Assembly: GCF_037975245.1 (NCBI RefSeq)
Contig: NC_092575.1
Coordinates: forward strand, 575,001 to 639,000
Length of the DNA stretch: 64,000 bases
Direction of reading: 5' to 3'
Origin: Apostichopus japonicus
Taxonomy: Eukaryota; Echinodermata; Holothuroidea; Aspidochirotida; Stichopodidae
Every line of letters begins with the position of its first letter. Position 1 is the first letter of the stretch. Below the pieces are notes generated by a model that saw only the letters and a program-made list of their open reading frames with translations, had not been told where the DNA came from and ran no database searches. Positions 1 through 12,000 of the stretch are shown one piece after another. The translations under genes and the position numbers were made by a program.

Positions 1-100
1 ATTTCTCAACATGTACTGGGATATACACAACATGCCTGGGATATACACAACATGTACTGTGATATACACAACATGTACTGGATTTCTCAACATGTACTGT
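1..100. repeat. Short tandem repeat, ~20-bp unit
   Basis: Four to five imperfect copies of a unit like GATATACACAACATGTACTG run from the window edge. The array may continue to the left. Confidence 0.8.
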
Positions 101-1105
101 AATAGGATAACCATGACATGGGAATGTCCTCCCATTCAGTTCAAAGATCAGGGGCTGGTGTTTAAGGATCAAATTAGTAACGATTTATAAATAACATCTG
201 GAGCCTTTCATGAGAATATCAATTCCCAAATAATTGAAGCAATATTCTTGCTGTTGACATGATAGTAATATCATCATGTCCTTTGTCTTCAAGGCTGATT
301 AATACAGTTAAGACTTATCCATTGAAAATTGTCAAATTACACTGGCCTCCTTGCACCGTCCCTTGGAGACCAATAAAACATCTTGTAATCTTGCTTATAT
401 GTTATTGCAACTGATGGACAAAAATGCTGAGTGACTTTATATACTCTACAGTCTTGTGTGCCTGTTGCATGTAGACCTAACTGTGGTGTGACATAGCACT
501 GTTGTACATCATGTGAGGGACACATACTGTGGTTTGTATAGTGCAAATCATCCTTTTACTATTTAGAAAAAGAATACAAAATTTGTGAATGTTTGATTTG
601 TTTAAAATGTTTGTACAGTGAAATTCCAGAGATATGTTAACCTAATTGTATCTTCTTATCATACTATATTTAGTAACATATGGTAAAATATTCAGCTAGT
701 GTACACTAATGACCTTGTTGGTTCTATAATTACATAACATTGCATGGGAACGAGGTGAGTCCCTCTTGCAGTTTTGTGGTAAATGTTCATTATGCACAAC
801 ACACTATAGATGTGCATTAATCAGCATAGAATGTAAATTTACTACTCTGGGACACAAGCGTGTTTGGACACTATGACAGTAAATCATTTTCTGTCTCTGT
901 GTATGTGTGAATGGTTTGTATTGGCAGTTAGACTGTTGCAGTGCTAAGTACTTCTATTAGTGAAGGACAAAAGATATCTCCCATTAAGTGTTAACAGAAA
1001 TCAATGTGTCATTTACACTAGGTCATACATATGTGGATTCACAATGGTGTTTGGAGGGTTAACCACAAAGATTTTGAAGTTCAGTTAAAGATGAGTGGCT
1101 ATTTA
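101..1105. other. AT-rich non-coding stretch, nothing recognised
   Basis: No open frame with coding character, no RNA gene and no clear repeat was seen on either strand. Confidence 0.5.
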
Positions 1106-1340
1106 CTATTGATATGAGGGTAATTGTCATCTATAGTAAGTTAAATAGTACAAGATTATAACAAGAATAGTTTAGAAAAGAATAACTCCCAAATATAGTA
1201 GTAAATAGTAAAGAATTCAACAAGAATAGTTTGGTAAACAACTCTCAAATGCAGTGTAATGTTAACAGACTGATGTGAGGGTAATTGACATCTATAGTAA
1301 GTTAAATATTACAAGAATGCAACAAGAATAGTTTAGCTTT
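1106..1340. repeat. Degenerate tandem repeat, ~80-bp unit, ~3 copies
   Basis: The phrases GATGTGAGGGTAATTG, CTATAGTAAGTTAAAT and CAACAAGAATAGTTTAG recur in the same order with small indels. Confidence 0.65.
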
Positions 1341-1925
1341 GTGTAATAGACGTTACAATTCCACAGCTTGCAGTAGCTGTAGGGTACAAGTATGACAACA
1401 GTTTGTATCATGCATGCACAGTATCAGAATGGAGAACACTTAACTTAGCAAGCAATGGCTATCATACATGTATGTATTTATATAATGTCTGCAGTTGTTT
1501 TCAGCCATAAATAACATGAGACCTTGTACAAGGAGTTCCAGAAGGGGCCAGACATGTCAAAGCAAGTACATGAGTTTACATTTGGTCTGGCTAGTGGAGG
1601 GGCTCAGTTATTTGCAGGGGTCGAAAGTTGAGATAAATCTAAGAAGAAGCTAAACATTATTTTCCATTTTTGTAATAGATATATTTGTAGAAGATAAGAG
1701 TGGATTAGTCTGCTTATCTTGTAAGGTCAGCTTGAGAACTAAATATACATCATTTATTCAAACTAGGATAAATAACCTCTGCTGCTTGCATTTGGTTTGC
1801 TTCCAACATAAATAATTAACAGGCTACTACTGTATGTAGAGGCTGTGTTAAAGAGGTGCGTTAGATTGCCAGCACTGAAAGTAATACAAAGTCACTTTTA
1901 AAGAGACATGTACATTATAGCATGT
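1341..1925. other. Non-coding stretch, nothing recognised
   Basis: AT-rich sequence without coding signal or recognisable repeat. Confidence 0.5.
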
Positions 1926-2300
1926 GAGAGAGTACAGACTGTATCAGGAGGACCAGAGTATGAAATATACTTCAAGTCATGTATAGACCGTATCAGGTGG
2001 ACCTGAGTATGAAATATACTTCAAGTCATTTACAGACTATATAGTAGGACCCGAGTATGATAGATACTTCAAGTCATTTACAGACTGTATACTGTAGGAG
2101 GACGGGATATAAAATATACTTCAAGTCATTTGTAGACTTTATAGGAGGACCTGAGTATGAAATATACTGTACTTCAAGTCATCTACAGACTGTTGGAGGA
2201 CCTGAGTATGATATATCTTCAAGTCATTTACAGACTGTAGGAGGACCTGAGTATTGAATGTACTTCAAGTCATTTACAGACTGTGTAGGAGGACCTGATG
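1926..2300. repeat. Minisatellite, 45-53 bp unit, ~7 copies
   Basis: TTCAAGTCAT recurs at 1971, 2020, 2068, 2120, 2173, 2218 and 2263, followed each time by a CAGACTGT...AGGACCTGAGTATGA-like tail. The spacing varies between 45 and 53 bp because of indels in the AT-rich half of the unit. The 66-codon plus-strand open frame across it is a by-product of the repeat. Confidence 0.9.
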
Positions 2301-3420
2301 ACAATTATAAACAGTGTATTCTACTTTTGGATCAATATTTTGTGAAGTCAGATTCAGACCATAGTGGACTTGAGGTGTTTCTTTTGTGTAGATAAAGCAC
2401 ATTAAGTCCTATAGTTACATCATTCTTCTTTTACCTGTAGACAGTATCTCATGTACATACTCCACTGTACCATAGCCTAAGAACAGGTAATAGTAGACTG
2501 TACTATGCAGCCAATCACACTCCTCTCTAAGATCACTGCCCTCTTCCTGTCCAATTTACCATTCTTAAGCCTACAGTACCACCCCTGATTCTCTCAGGAT
2601 TTGTCATCTTTCGAATCGCATCTGGTATCATATTCTACTTGGGTTTTTTGAAATCAGAGGGAAGTTACTTTCACCTAGTACTGTATCATATCTTGATCAA
2701 TCACTGTGAATTGTATCTCAAATTTTTCCATGTATCTGAGCATGTATTTAAGTATGTGTACGGACTATGCGAAAGTGCTGTGATTGGTAAATTGCAGAAA
2801 CCATTAAGTTTTGGTGTTTACTGTAGGTGTGAGTGAATGTACCATACATAGAGTGGGCCATCAATGTTATCAAGCTCCCCGCAGTCTGGCTCAGATAGCT
2901 GATGTACATTGGCATTACAGTTTAGAGACAGAATCCATTCATATCTGATAACTGTAGTATTTTTAGTCCAGATCAATTTAGAAAAGGAGGAACACTGATT
3001 GAAGTTGGTCATCATAATAGCTCTCAAAACAGCTTAATAGGGAAATAATAGTCTTCACAAATGCTCAGACAATAATTTTTCTTTCAATAAAACTGGTAAA
3101 TTGTCAAATTTATGACTGGATATTCAGAAAAAACTTGGAGATTCAGGAGTAGAAGAACACTTATAACCTTCTTTTCTAAAATTGAAGAGCATGCTGTACT
3201 TTAAGTACTCTACAGTGGTACATCTCAATTGCACTCATTCTTCAGGAATTCAGCACAGGCTCTACATTTGCTAGATCTGTGCAGTGATAGAAGCTATTAA
3301 CAACTACAGACCTGTGCAATGCTATATATGCCACCCCAGTCATTATAGGCACATATGCTGCTGAGAGCAATCTTGGGAGGACAGTTGACACATTGGCTGT
3401 ACTGACAGTTAAAATCAATG
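2301..3420. other. Non-coding stretch, nothing recognised
   Basis: AT-rich sequence. Open frames of 60-70 codons on both strands have no coding bias or flanking splice signals that I would trust. Confidence 0.5.
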
Positions 3421-3423
3421 AGC

Positions 3424-3951
3424 TCTCTCCTAATGAGTCCTGACTCTGAAAGTGGGTAGAGTATTAAAGTGAAGGTATCCAGTTATAGGCCAGGATCAGC
3501 AACAAACAGCCTAGGCTATATCTCCTAATGAGTCCTGACTCTGAAAGTGGATAGAGCATTAAAGTGAAGGTATCCAGTTATAGGCCAGGATCAGCAACAA
3601 ACAGCCTAGGCTATATCTCCTAATGAGTCCTGACTCTGAAAGTGGGTAGAGTATTAAAGTGAAGGTATCCAGTTATAGGCCAGGAATAGCAACAAACAGC
3701 CTAGGCTATATCTCCTAATGAGTCCTGACTCTGAAAGTGGGTAGAGTATTAAAGTGAAGGTATCCAGTTATAGGCCAGGAATAGCAACAAACAGCCTAGG
3801 CTATATCTCCTAATGAGTCCTGACTCTGAAAGTGGGTAGAGTATTAAAGTGAAGGTATCCAGTTATAGGCCAGGATCAGCAACAAACAGCCTAGGCTATA
3901 TCTCCTAATGAGTCCTGACTCTGAAAGTGGGTAGAGTATTAAAGTGAAGGT
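3424..3951 (+). repeat. 95-bp minisatellite, left half
   Basis: CCTAATGAGTCCTGACT recurs at 3429, 3524, 3619, 3714, 3809 and 3904, an exact 95-bp period with very few differences between units. The last unit stops after its AAGTGAAGGT segment at 3951, where unrelated CpG-rich sequence begins. The same unit resumes, in the same orientation, at 8663. Confidence 0.97.
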
Positions 3952-3959
3952 TATGAGCC

Positions 3960-4700
3960 AGCTGTACAGTTGGAAGTCTGACCTCAATATATGACCGTTA
4001 CTAGCAAATTTTCGAGCACAGCTACTTGACCCGGAAGTAATTGTTTCGCGCAAATCCGGTTCTACGGACTTCGGTTCGCTACTTCCATGTATGGATGTAA
4101 TCGGTAAAATTCGCAAACATCCCAATGTCATTCGGGTTTACGAGTATCGTAGCTCGATAAAGGATACTTTAGAGACTCAAATACGATCATTTCCGGAAAG
4201 AAACGAAGATTTTACCAATAGAACAGTGCATTTTCTTATCGACGACCAACGCAAAAACATAAAGGTAAGTCAAATCGAGTCGACGTCTATCGTTATGTGA
4301 CTTTCGCGTCTTAGACAACTTTTAACCGTAAAAATAGCATTTTTGTAATATATAAGCTTGAATCTTACTCATATTTTTCAGAAAAGTTGTAACTCCCCCG
4401 AAAAGTGTGATTTTTTGGTCAACGAAAATGGTGCTCCTATGTGGTTTTGGTTGCCCCTAATACATGTATCCTAACGTACATAATACACATATACACAAAA
4501 GCACCTTATCCTATAACGTGCAGCCTAGCGCTATATGTCGACTATGATGTAGCTAGTGCTAGATTTGCAACGTCTCGTATTTTTCGTAATCTTTCTATTC
4601 GGCATAGATTCCCTTCATTTTTTTGCGTTAATATGGAAAAATCAGGGAGTTGATAAGTCACGGTACTACTTATGGCTACTAAATAGTTAAAATTTAAAAA
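3960..4700 (+). promoter_or_regulatory. CpG-rich promoter-like region with ETS and E2F-type sites
   Basis: CpG density jumps compared with the flanks. ACCCGGAAGT at 4029-4038 matches the ETS/GABP core, TTTCGCGC at 4044-4051 matches the E2F consensus, and a further TTCCGG lies near 4190. A likely first coding exon ends in a good splice donor at 4265. Together these look like a CpG-island promoter read to the right. Transcription factor binding is inferred from consensus only. Confidence 0.55.
4091..4264 (+). CDS. Probable first coding exon, product not recognised
   Basis: An open frame starts at ATG 4091 (another ATG lies just upstream) and runs 58 codons to AAG, followed by GTAAGT, a consensus donor in phase 0. 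The peptide is well mixed and charged, including KHPNVIRVYEYRSS and FLIDDQRKNIK, and reads like a real protein N-terminus rather than translated repeat. The codons are CpG-rich, unlike the surroundings, and the exon lies inside a CpG-island-like patch with ETS and E2F-type sites upstream. I see no signal peptide or membrane segment. I do not recognise the family. The next exon is not certain: the phase-0 exons at 30945, 59878 and 63011 are compatible, which would imply a first intron of up to about 26 kb. The frame stays open for 12 codons past the donor, so an unspliced short ORF is the alternative. Confidence 0.55.
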
Positions 4701-6235
4701 TTCGAGGGCATAGCGGACAGTAATATTACTAGTACAAGCCTAGGCTAGCCTATAGGCCTAGTACTTTTGTATTTACTAAAGTAATATACTACGACAAGTT
4801 TTTACTACAGGTAGGCCCTAGCCTAGTTTTAGTAATACTAGAATACCTGCATAGTTAAGTCCAATTTTAATAACGGACTAAGGCTTATAACCTTTAGTTC
4901 TTAGCCTATGCCTTCTTGTCCTTGTGTAATAATTCTAAGGGGCCTGTTCTTGAAAAGATTTGGACTGCATAAGATACAATTTAGTATTATTATTATTATA
5001 CAAAAATTATTAGTAGTACTAGTAGACTGCCTTTGTACTATGTATAAGTTAAGATCATGGCTTATTATGAGTTTTATTAAAGCTGGACTGGGTGAAAATT
5101 TCCTCCATCCTGGGATCGGGATCCATTTCAATGTCACTTTGTTACAAGTGTTCAAGACCGTTATTAAATCCATGACTTAAGTCTAGGCCCAATTCCCTAT
5201 GCTTCATATGTAGTTAGGTAGAGCAAGATACGTAACACAGAAATAAAACTAGCTTGCTTTATACTGCTTACACTTTATACTTATTGCTATTACAGTTAGA
5301 CCTACTGCAGGTACTTGAGAACAATTGCACCTCATAGAGCCATGTCGTTGTACATAGCTACTTATAATTCCAGGTGACTTAAACAATATCAGGGATCATT
5401 TTGTGACAACATGTTTTGCTGTTAACGAGAGTTTACGATCTTTGTATTGTTAAGTTGTTTTCTATGATAGGTACAGTAGTAGAAGTACTTAGTTAGTCAT
5501 TCACATACAGTCTTCCCTATGTGTGTGTGTGTGTCACACACAGATTTCTCTAAGGTGCTTTCCCATGTATATATGACCAAAAAAAAGTTATTCCCAAAAA
5601 GATGAAAAGTTTCATTCACTATTAAATTTGTTTTGTTATGTATAATGACTAACATTGCAAAATGCAGTTCCACTGGTATTAAGTATTAGCCCAGAGAGCT
5701 TCCAGAGTTTATTACATCCTCATGTTTATTATCCTCATATCTGAAGTCTTCATATAAGAGTTTATATATTTATAGAAATCTGTTAATAAATGTAGTCTCA
5801 CATTCTATTTAATACTATATATCTTTAAGTTCCTAGCTCTGTTATATGTACCCGTAGTAAGAAGGAATGCAGCCTGTGGATCAGTTAAGTGCCTGTTGTT
5901 ACAACTCTGCTCCAAACTATTGTTTGTTTAATCAGGTTGTATTATTAGTGTGCTACCTTTAAGCAATTTTGTTTTCTATATATATGTAATTTACATTTTT
6001 CCTCAGTTTCTGTTATACTCTTATAGAAAGAACAAGTTGTGTGCAGCAACAGGCTGTAATATACTCAGCAGTCTCATGCCTATTCTATAGCTAACTCGAA
6101 CAGGTTATTGGCCCAGACACATACACTGGAAGTTAACTGTGTAGAATAGATTGTTGTTTGGAATTTATGTGCTGATTTTGGAACCATTTCTTGGGAAATG
6201 TCGGTGCTTAAATTGGTTAATTTAGTCGTGACAAC
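4701..6235. other. Non-coding stretch, probably intronic
   Basis: AT-rich. A short (GT)n/(CA)n patch lies at 5518-5545. The overlapping 90-codon open frames on both strands at 4901-5180 mirror each other and show no coding character. Confidence 0.45.
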
Positions 6236-6237
6236 TG

Positions 6238-6720
6238 ACCAATATGGCTGGAACAACAGAAGATATGACGTTGAAAATTAACAAAATGGATGGCTCGAAT
6301 TGGCTGACATGGAATTTCCAGATGAGACATTTGTTTCTTGCAAAAGGCCTGTGGGGTATGAGGATGGCTCAGGAAAGTTGGGGGTTACTGTATGTGAGAA
6401 GTTGAAGAGTGCAAACTTGAAAAAGACACAACTGGCATTTTTCACCATTGTGCTTGCAATAGCATCTAGTCAGCTGGAATTAATTACAACAAGTGACAAA
6501 CCAAGTGATGCTTAGGATGCCTTGCGTACTCTGTTCGAAAGGATTCTCTAACCAACAAAATTCAGCTCAAGAAAAAGTACCTCAGAACTGAAATGGCAGA
6601 GGGCAAGTCAGTTGGAAATAATTTGAATTATATGAAAGGAATTATGGATCGTTGGGCTGCTATTGGTGCTCCTATTTCTGAAGAAGACCAGGTTGTTAAA
6701 GTTATATGTCAAGTTTGGAC
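6238..6720 (+). pseudogene. Ty1/copia retrotransposon gag fragment, frameshifted
   Basis: The translation from ATG 6244 contains the typical start of copia-type Gag (UBN2/DUF4219-like): a Lys-Met-Asp-Gly-Ser-Asn-Trp motif followed by TWNFQMRHLFLAKGLWG. The reading frame then shifts near 6355 and continues with an ITTSDKPSDA segment, stops at 6513, and resumes after a one-base loss near 6540 with DSLTNKIQLKKKYL and a GKSVGNNLNYMKGIMDRW-type segment. At least two frameshifts and one stop make it dead. No zinc knuckle, integrase, reverse transcriptase or LTRs are visible around it, so it is a 5' gag remnant of roughly 160 codons. It lies in the probable first intron in sense orientation. Family assignment rests on the conserved Gag motif order and is firm; the exact lineage is not. 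Confidence 0.85.
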
Positions 6721-7365
6721 TTATTTATTAACTTTCTAGTTTCTACTCTTACCTTTTACTTTTATATATTTGTCTTTTAATTTTAATCTTATGCTATATG
6801 TCACAGGTATATCTCACCATTTCAAAGTTACAAAACTATCCATCCTGCCACCTGAACTGTTGTTGCTATGTCATGCCTTCACTATGCCACCTTGAAATAC
6901 CCCTTCCAGTCATAATGCACTTGACATTGTGTGTGATTTTTTTTCAGACAATATTATTGTATGAAGTCTTCACAGTATGAAGTGTGTTTCATTTCAAGAA
7001 GTATTCAAATTTTGTTAAGCTATTCCTTCCATTTGAACAAAGTATTTCACTTTGAAGTGATCGAAGTAATTTATATTTCATGCCCATATTTTCACAGGAC
7101 ATTAAAACATGTTCTTTCATGGAGAGTGTCACACCAAATGTTTTTGTTTTCTTTTTTCTGTTGCTTAAAGTGCCTTATTGTTACAGTTATAAAATCAATA
7201 AAAGACCAGGCAACTCTATTTCCACTGTTGACTAATGTTCTACTATGCATGTGAAAAAGAAAACAGCCCTACTCAAAATATTTGGTCAGAGTATCCATAG
7301 AACGTAATGTATCCAAACACGTCCTGTGTACTGAAAGTCCGCTTTTAATTAAAGTCCCCATATGT
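6721..7365. other. Non-coding stretch, nothing recognised
   Basis: AT-rich. The open frames at 6798-7254 are low in coding character. Confidence 0.45.
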
Positions 7366-7555
7366 GGCAAAACCACCTCATCCCTCCAAAATACCCTAAC
7401 TCTTCCCAAAGCTGGTGAACACCACACCCATCCCAAAGCTGGGAAACTCAAAACCCTTCCCCAAATCCGCTAAGCACCACATTCCCTCCCCCAAAACCCC
7501 TAAAAACACCACACCCCTCCCCTAAACAACACACCCCTACCCAAGCCACAGTACT
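7366..7555. repeat. C/A-rich low-complexity tract
   Basis: Repeated CCCAAAGCTGG, CACCACACCC and CCCCTCCC phrases with almost no G on the plus strand. The minus-strand open frame at 7269-7451 is a by-product. Confidence 0.75.
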
Positions 7556-8135
7556 TAACTCCAATATTGACAAGTGGTTATGTAGTGTGATACATGAACC
7601 AAACAAGGATTGGTATTGACTGAAAAACTGTTAACTGATATTTATTGATGAATATAAGCAACAGATGAGTACCCAGCTTTGCAGAATCTCACTGAGTAAG
7701 GGCTACTGTGGAATTATGGTAAGTGGGTAAGTATAAATCATTTGGTATTGTAGGTATAAATCATTCGGAATTGTTGGAAGTTCCTTAGAAAACAACTAGA
7801 AATAAGGTTTGGCCTAGGCCATGTTACCTTTGTATATTCGACATGTGGTATGACCCCTTCAGTTTTGACAACAGACTCAGGAAAATTTGTGTTACCTTAA
7901 TAGTTACCACCATTAATTTAGCTAGAAAGGAAACACCATCTCCCTTGACCCCTCCCCATTTTGTCTCTCTTACCCCTCCCATACGCAGCTCTCAGTAATT
8001 TCACATTTTACGTAATCATATATTAGAATTAGGGACAAAATTTCTTCCAAACCTTAGCACAACTTAAATTACGCCACAAAACCTAGCATTCCTAATAGAC
8101 CGTACACTAAAGGAATGGGTTCCACTACATTGAAA
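7556..8135. other. Non-coding stretch, nothing recognised
   Basis: No coding or repeat signal. Confidence 0.45.
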
Positions 8136-8139
8136 ACGA

Positions 8140-8655
8140 TTTGAGTGAAGTCTTGTCTGTAGTAGCCCATAGCATGCAAACGGCTTGGCGAAAGTCTACC
8201 TAAATTCAAAATGGCGGCGACAGCAACAAAATCGCCGAGTCGAGGTAATCGTTTTGTGACTGGCCGTCTTAGACAACCATTTCACCTAATCTTTACAGCA
8301 TCATGTAGGAGAGTACAAGATCCACAAATGGGAGAACTTTTTTGCTGTAACTCTCTTTCGTTGGTTCGTTTTGACCTATTTTGTGTCAGTTAGGAATACA
8401 TGTGTGAGGACGAAGTTGGATTGCAATCGTTGTTTCATAGGTTTTCGTTGATTTTTTCTCGGGTATCTTTGCCCTACCATACATTGGAATTACTTTTAAT
8501 CCATTCTGTGAGGTTCCGGTAAGTTGTAAACTATCAATGTCTGTAAATTCTGTGAGTGAAACGTAGGACCGACTTTACGTAAAATGCGGGCAAATTCAAA
8601 TTTAATGATATGCGTAATCGTTGATCATTCTTCGAGGTCACGGGGTCAGACTCCC
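8140..8655 (+). promoter_or_regulatory. Second CpG-rich promoter-like region with a YY1-type site
   Basis: CpG-rich compared with its flanks. AAAATGGCGGC at 8207-8217 is the classic YY1 activator motif, which in animal promoters often overlaps the start codon just downstream of transcription start; here it contains ATG 8211. Part of the patch (about 8222-8300) resembles 4266-4345, the sequence around the splice donor of the first promoter region, so the two may be paralogous. Confidence 0.5.
8211..8244 (+). CDS. Candidate first coding exon starting at a YY1-type ATGGCGGC
   Basis: ATG 8211 opens MAATATKSPSR, an Ala/Thr/Ser-rich N-terminus common in proteins translated from CpG-island promoters. 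GAG followed by GTAATC at 8245 is a usable but not ideal donor, in phase 1. The frame otherwise stays open to 8393 through sequence resembling the intron side of the exon at 4091-4264. That similarity argues the coding part ends at or near 8244. Donor phase 1 does not fit the phase-0 exons downstream, so this may belong to another gene, use another donor, or be only untranslated leader. Product unknown. Confidence 0.3.
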
Positions 8656-8662
8656 AACTGTG

Positions 8663-9042
8663 TAGGCCAGGAATAGCAACAAACAGCTTAGGTTATATCT
8701 CCTAATGAGTCCTGACTGTGAATGTGAATAGAGTATTAAAGTGAAGGTATCCAGCTATAGGCCAGGAATAGCAACAAACAGCCTAGGTTAAATCTCCTAA
8801 TGAGTCCTGATTCTGAAAGTGAATAGAGTATTCAAGTGAAGATATCCAGTAGTAGGCCAGGAATAGCAACAAACAGCCTAGGTTAAATCTCCTAATGAGT
8901 CCTGATTCTGAAAGTGAATAAAGTATTCAAGTGAAGATATCCAATAGTAGGCCAGGAATAGCAACAAACAGCCTAGGTCATATCTCCTAATGAGTCCTGA
9001 CTGTGAAAGTGGGTAGAGCATTAAAGTGAAGGTATCCAGTAT
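8663..9042 (+). repeat. 95-bp minisatellite, right half
   Basis: CCTAATGAGTCC recurs at 8701, 8796, 8891 and 8986, again exactly 95 bp apart and in the same orientation as the array at 3424-3951. The units are more diverged and share variants absent from the left half, such as GTGAATAGAGTATTCAAGTG. The first unit begins at TAGGCCAGG, about 9 bp beyond the point in the unit where the left half stops. Confidence 0.96.
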
Positions 9043-12000
9043 GAGGGGATGAAGCTGGAGATTGGAGGGGTGGGGTAGGGGGTGGGGAGGGTATAATGTA
9101 TGCAAGGGGAGGAGGGGATGCATACCATCTGATGGATTAATTTCTTGTTCATGACTATAGAATTACCCAGGCTAGTATTTATCTTGGATGTGTACTACTC
9201 ACTGTAAGTGCATAGGCCTGCAGAAGTAAATATATTGATAGTTAGTGTTGGCCTGAGCTGGGGCTAATTCTACATAATACAAACACTATAGAATACACAA
9301 TGTCAAGCAATAATTTTGAAATGTTATAGAAGATATGTCCTACTGTATAAGAGCATTGCTGTTTTAATGGATTTACAGTAGCATGCTTTACACTGTATTT
9401 TGTAGTGGAATTGCATTAGTAGACTGTCGTGAGTACATCCATTTTAAAACCCATCACTCAATGGACATCAGATCCCGATCAAGTAGAGGTCTTCCTTATT
9501 ATCTAGCTTTTACTGAAATATGAAGCTTCTCATAATGTGTCTGCTGTTCATCATACAACGACTAAATCACTTGTTAGAGTGCCTATTGAGGATGTTATTG
9601 AGCATATGATGATAGTATCATGTACTGTAGAGTACAATTAAAAAGTTCATTGATAATACTAGTTATTAAACAATCTGAGACTTGATGGTAGTAACTTGTG
9701 TACATAGTAGACAATTGATTCAACTTGAAACAATGGCATTGATTAATTTACAGTAGAAGCAATGATGAAAGATTCGGATTTAATTACTGTATCAATTCAT
9801 GTACTGTACAAATATGATCCAAGCTCTCCAGATAAGTATTATTACAGACCCATGAATATGGAATGAATAATGTCTATAAAGATGTTGTGACAGGATGTTG
9901 ATGTTGTGACAGGATGTTAAGTTTCTTAATTTATGGATCATTGAAATCAACCTTTTTGAAATGAAAGTTAAAATGTTGATAATGAAACTTTGAGGAACAA
10001 TTAATTACATATATTGGCAATTCTAACCAGCCACTTGACTATCAAGGACCAAAGTAAAACACTTGATAAACTCTTTTAAATGGTAGAATAATTGTTAACT
10101 GAAGTTCAAAGTACTGCTCTGATGGCCATAGAAGTTATCCTTGAAATCTCAAGTGGATTACAGGCAAATATTTATATGTAGCTGATTGAAAGAAGAGATG
10201 AACAAAGTTAGTTTGATCCTTGTGTTGAGTGCAGATGCATGGGACTCATGTTTGATGTACATTCTGTGTTCCCATCTGAGTCAAGTAGACGATTGAAGCA
10301 TGTAACACAGTTTGTTATCTTCCATGTTAAACCCATGACGCAGCAGATATACATACTTTATTTCTGTGCAAAGTCAGTTTCGAATAATCCCTGGAGAAGA
10401 ACAGCAAATGGTACTTCCATGAGGACAATTTAGTAAGTTGTTTTGTTGTTTTGTTTTTGTTGTTATTTCTTTTAAATAAAAAAAAGTTAAAGATGTAGTT
10501 AATTAGCAGAAGAAGGTCAGGACCATAAGATGTTATTTAGGATCTACGACGATAATTTGTGACTTATTGTAAGATAACATACATGTAGAAATTCAATGAA
10601 ACATTCACTAAGAAGATGAATTCCTAGATTAAGTTCCTCTTTTACACAAGCCAAACATCATTTTGCCTCTGAACCTTCTTTTATGTTTTAATTTTTTTTT
10701 ATGTCAATTTCACTCCTGTTACAATTTGTTGATCACCAACCAGTGTCACAGTTTTTTTTTTCCCCTTTCACAAAACTCACCATATTTCTTTCGCAAAGCT
10801 TATTTTTCTTCAATGTTCTCTGTGAAATTAAGTCAGCAGAGATATTGTTTGATATTGACATGTAAAATTTAAGGTAAACCGCCAAACACACAAACATGGT
10901 GAAAATATTTACAAAGGTAACAGTTCTGTGTATAATTGGAAAAACGGGCTGTGACATTTATCACACCATGCGGTATCATGGTAAACATACGGAACTGATG
11001 AAAGATGAATTTTGTACTTCATATGACCTGTGCTATTGCAAGCTACTTTGATATATTTGATATCTGAACAGGTAGAATTTTAAACACTCTGGAATTTTCA
11101 ATTTCTTGCCAAAGGCAGGTCACACTTGCAGCCTGTTTTAGTTGGGTGGTTAGTCGTACATACATTACAGTGTGTTACGACATTGTATCGGAGTTGTAGG
11201 CACGTTTGCATCATTAATGGTCTAGTGGTATTAATATTTACATAGCCAGGTGTGAATTATAGAATTTCTTCCCTCCCTGAGACAGGTGCTGCCATCATAG
11301 CAGTGGTCGGTTATTTAACTACAGTGTCTTCTATGGATACACTTCTATCAGCTGCATCATCCAAAATGTCATAGATTTAATACCCTCAAAAATTTCATAT
11401 TCCGTTTCCCAGGAAATTGACAGCCCACCATAAATTAGGAATGTTTGTTTCACCACATGCCAAGTTTGATTTGGAAGTAGTGTCTTTATGAAATTAGGAT
11501 TGCAGGGAGTAGCAAACTATAACAGCTCCCTTGCTATGTTGAGGTTAATCAAGATGGCTGATGTATCCCAATGAAATGTGGTGACTGTTTGTTGGAGGAC
11601 TGTATGAAATGAGTTATGTACCCCCTGGTGCATATACAGACTGAGAACCTGCCTGCTGGAGAATATGTGTAAAGGGAAAGGTTTATCATTAGTCCACTAG
11701 TATCTAAGACAGTAGGAGTTCTCTTTAATCAGTCAGAAGGTGTCTCTGTTCAGTATCACACGCTTCCATGAATATTGGTTTTGAATTGCCAGGCAATTTG
11801 AAGAGGATCTAAAACTATCACTCCAGTTACAGGTTTGATAGGGCTTTTAAATATGTAGAGGAAACAGCATTCAATATTCAGAATAAAATGTCAGGAGAAT
11901 TTAAGAAAGACTTTGTAATACATTCAATTGGATAACAACCGCCTGCTACTGTATTTCTCAGTTATTCATTATTCCTGGATTGATATGTCTGAAGTAAATT

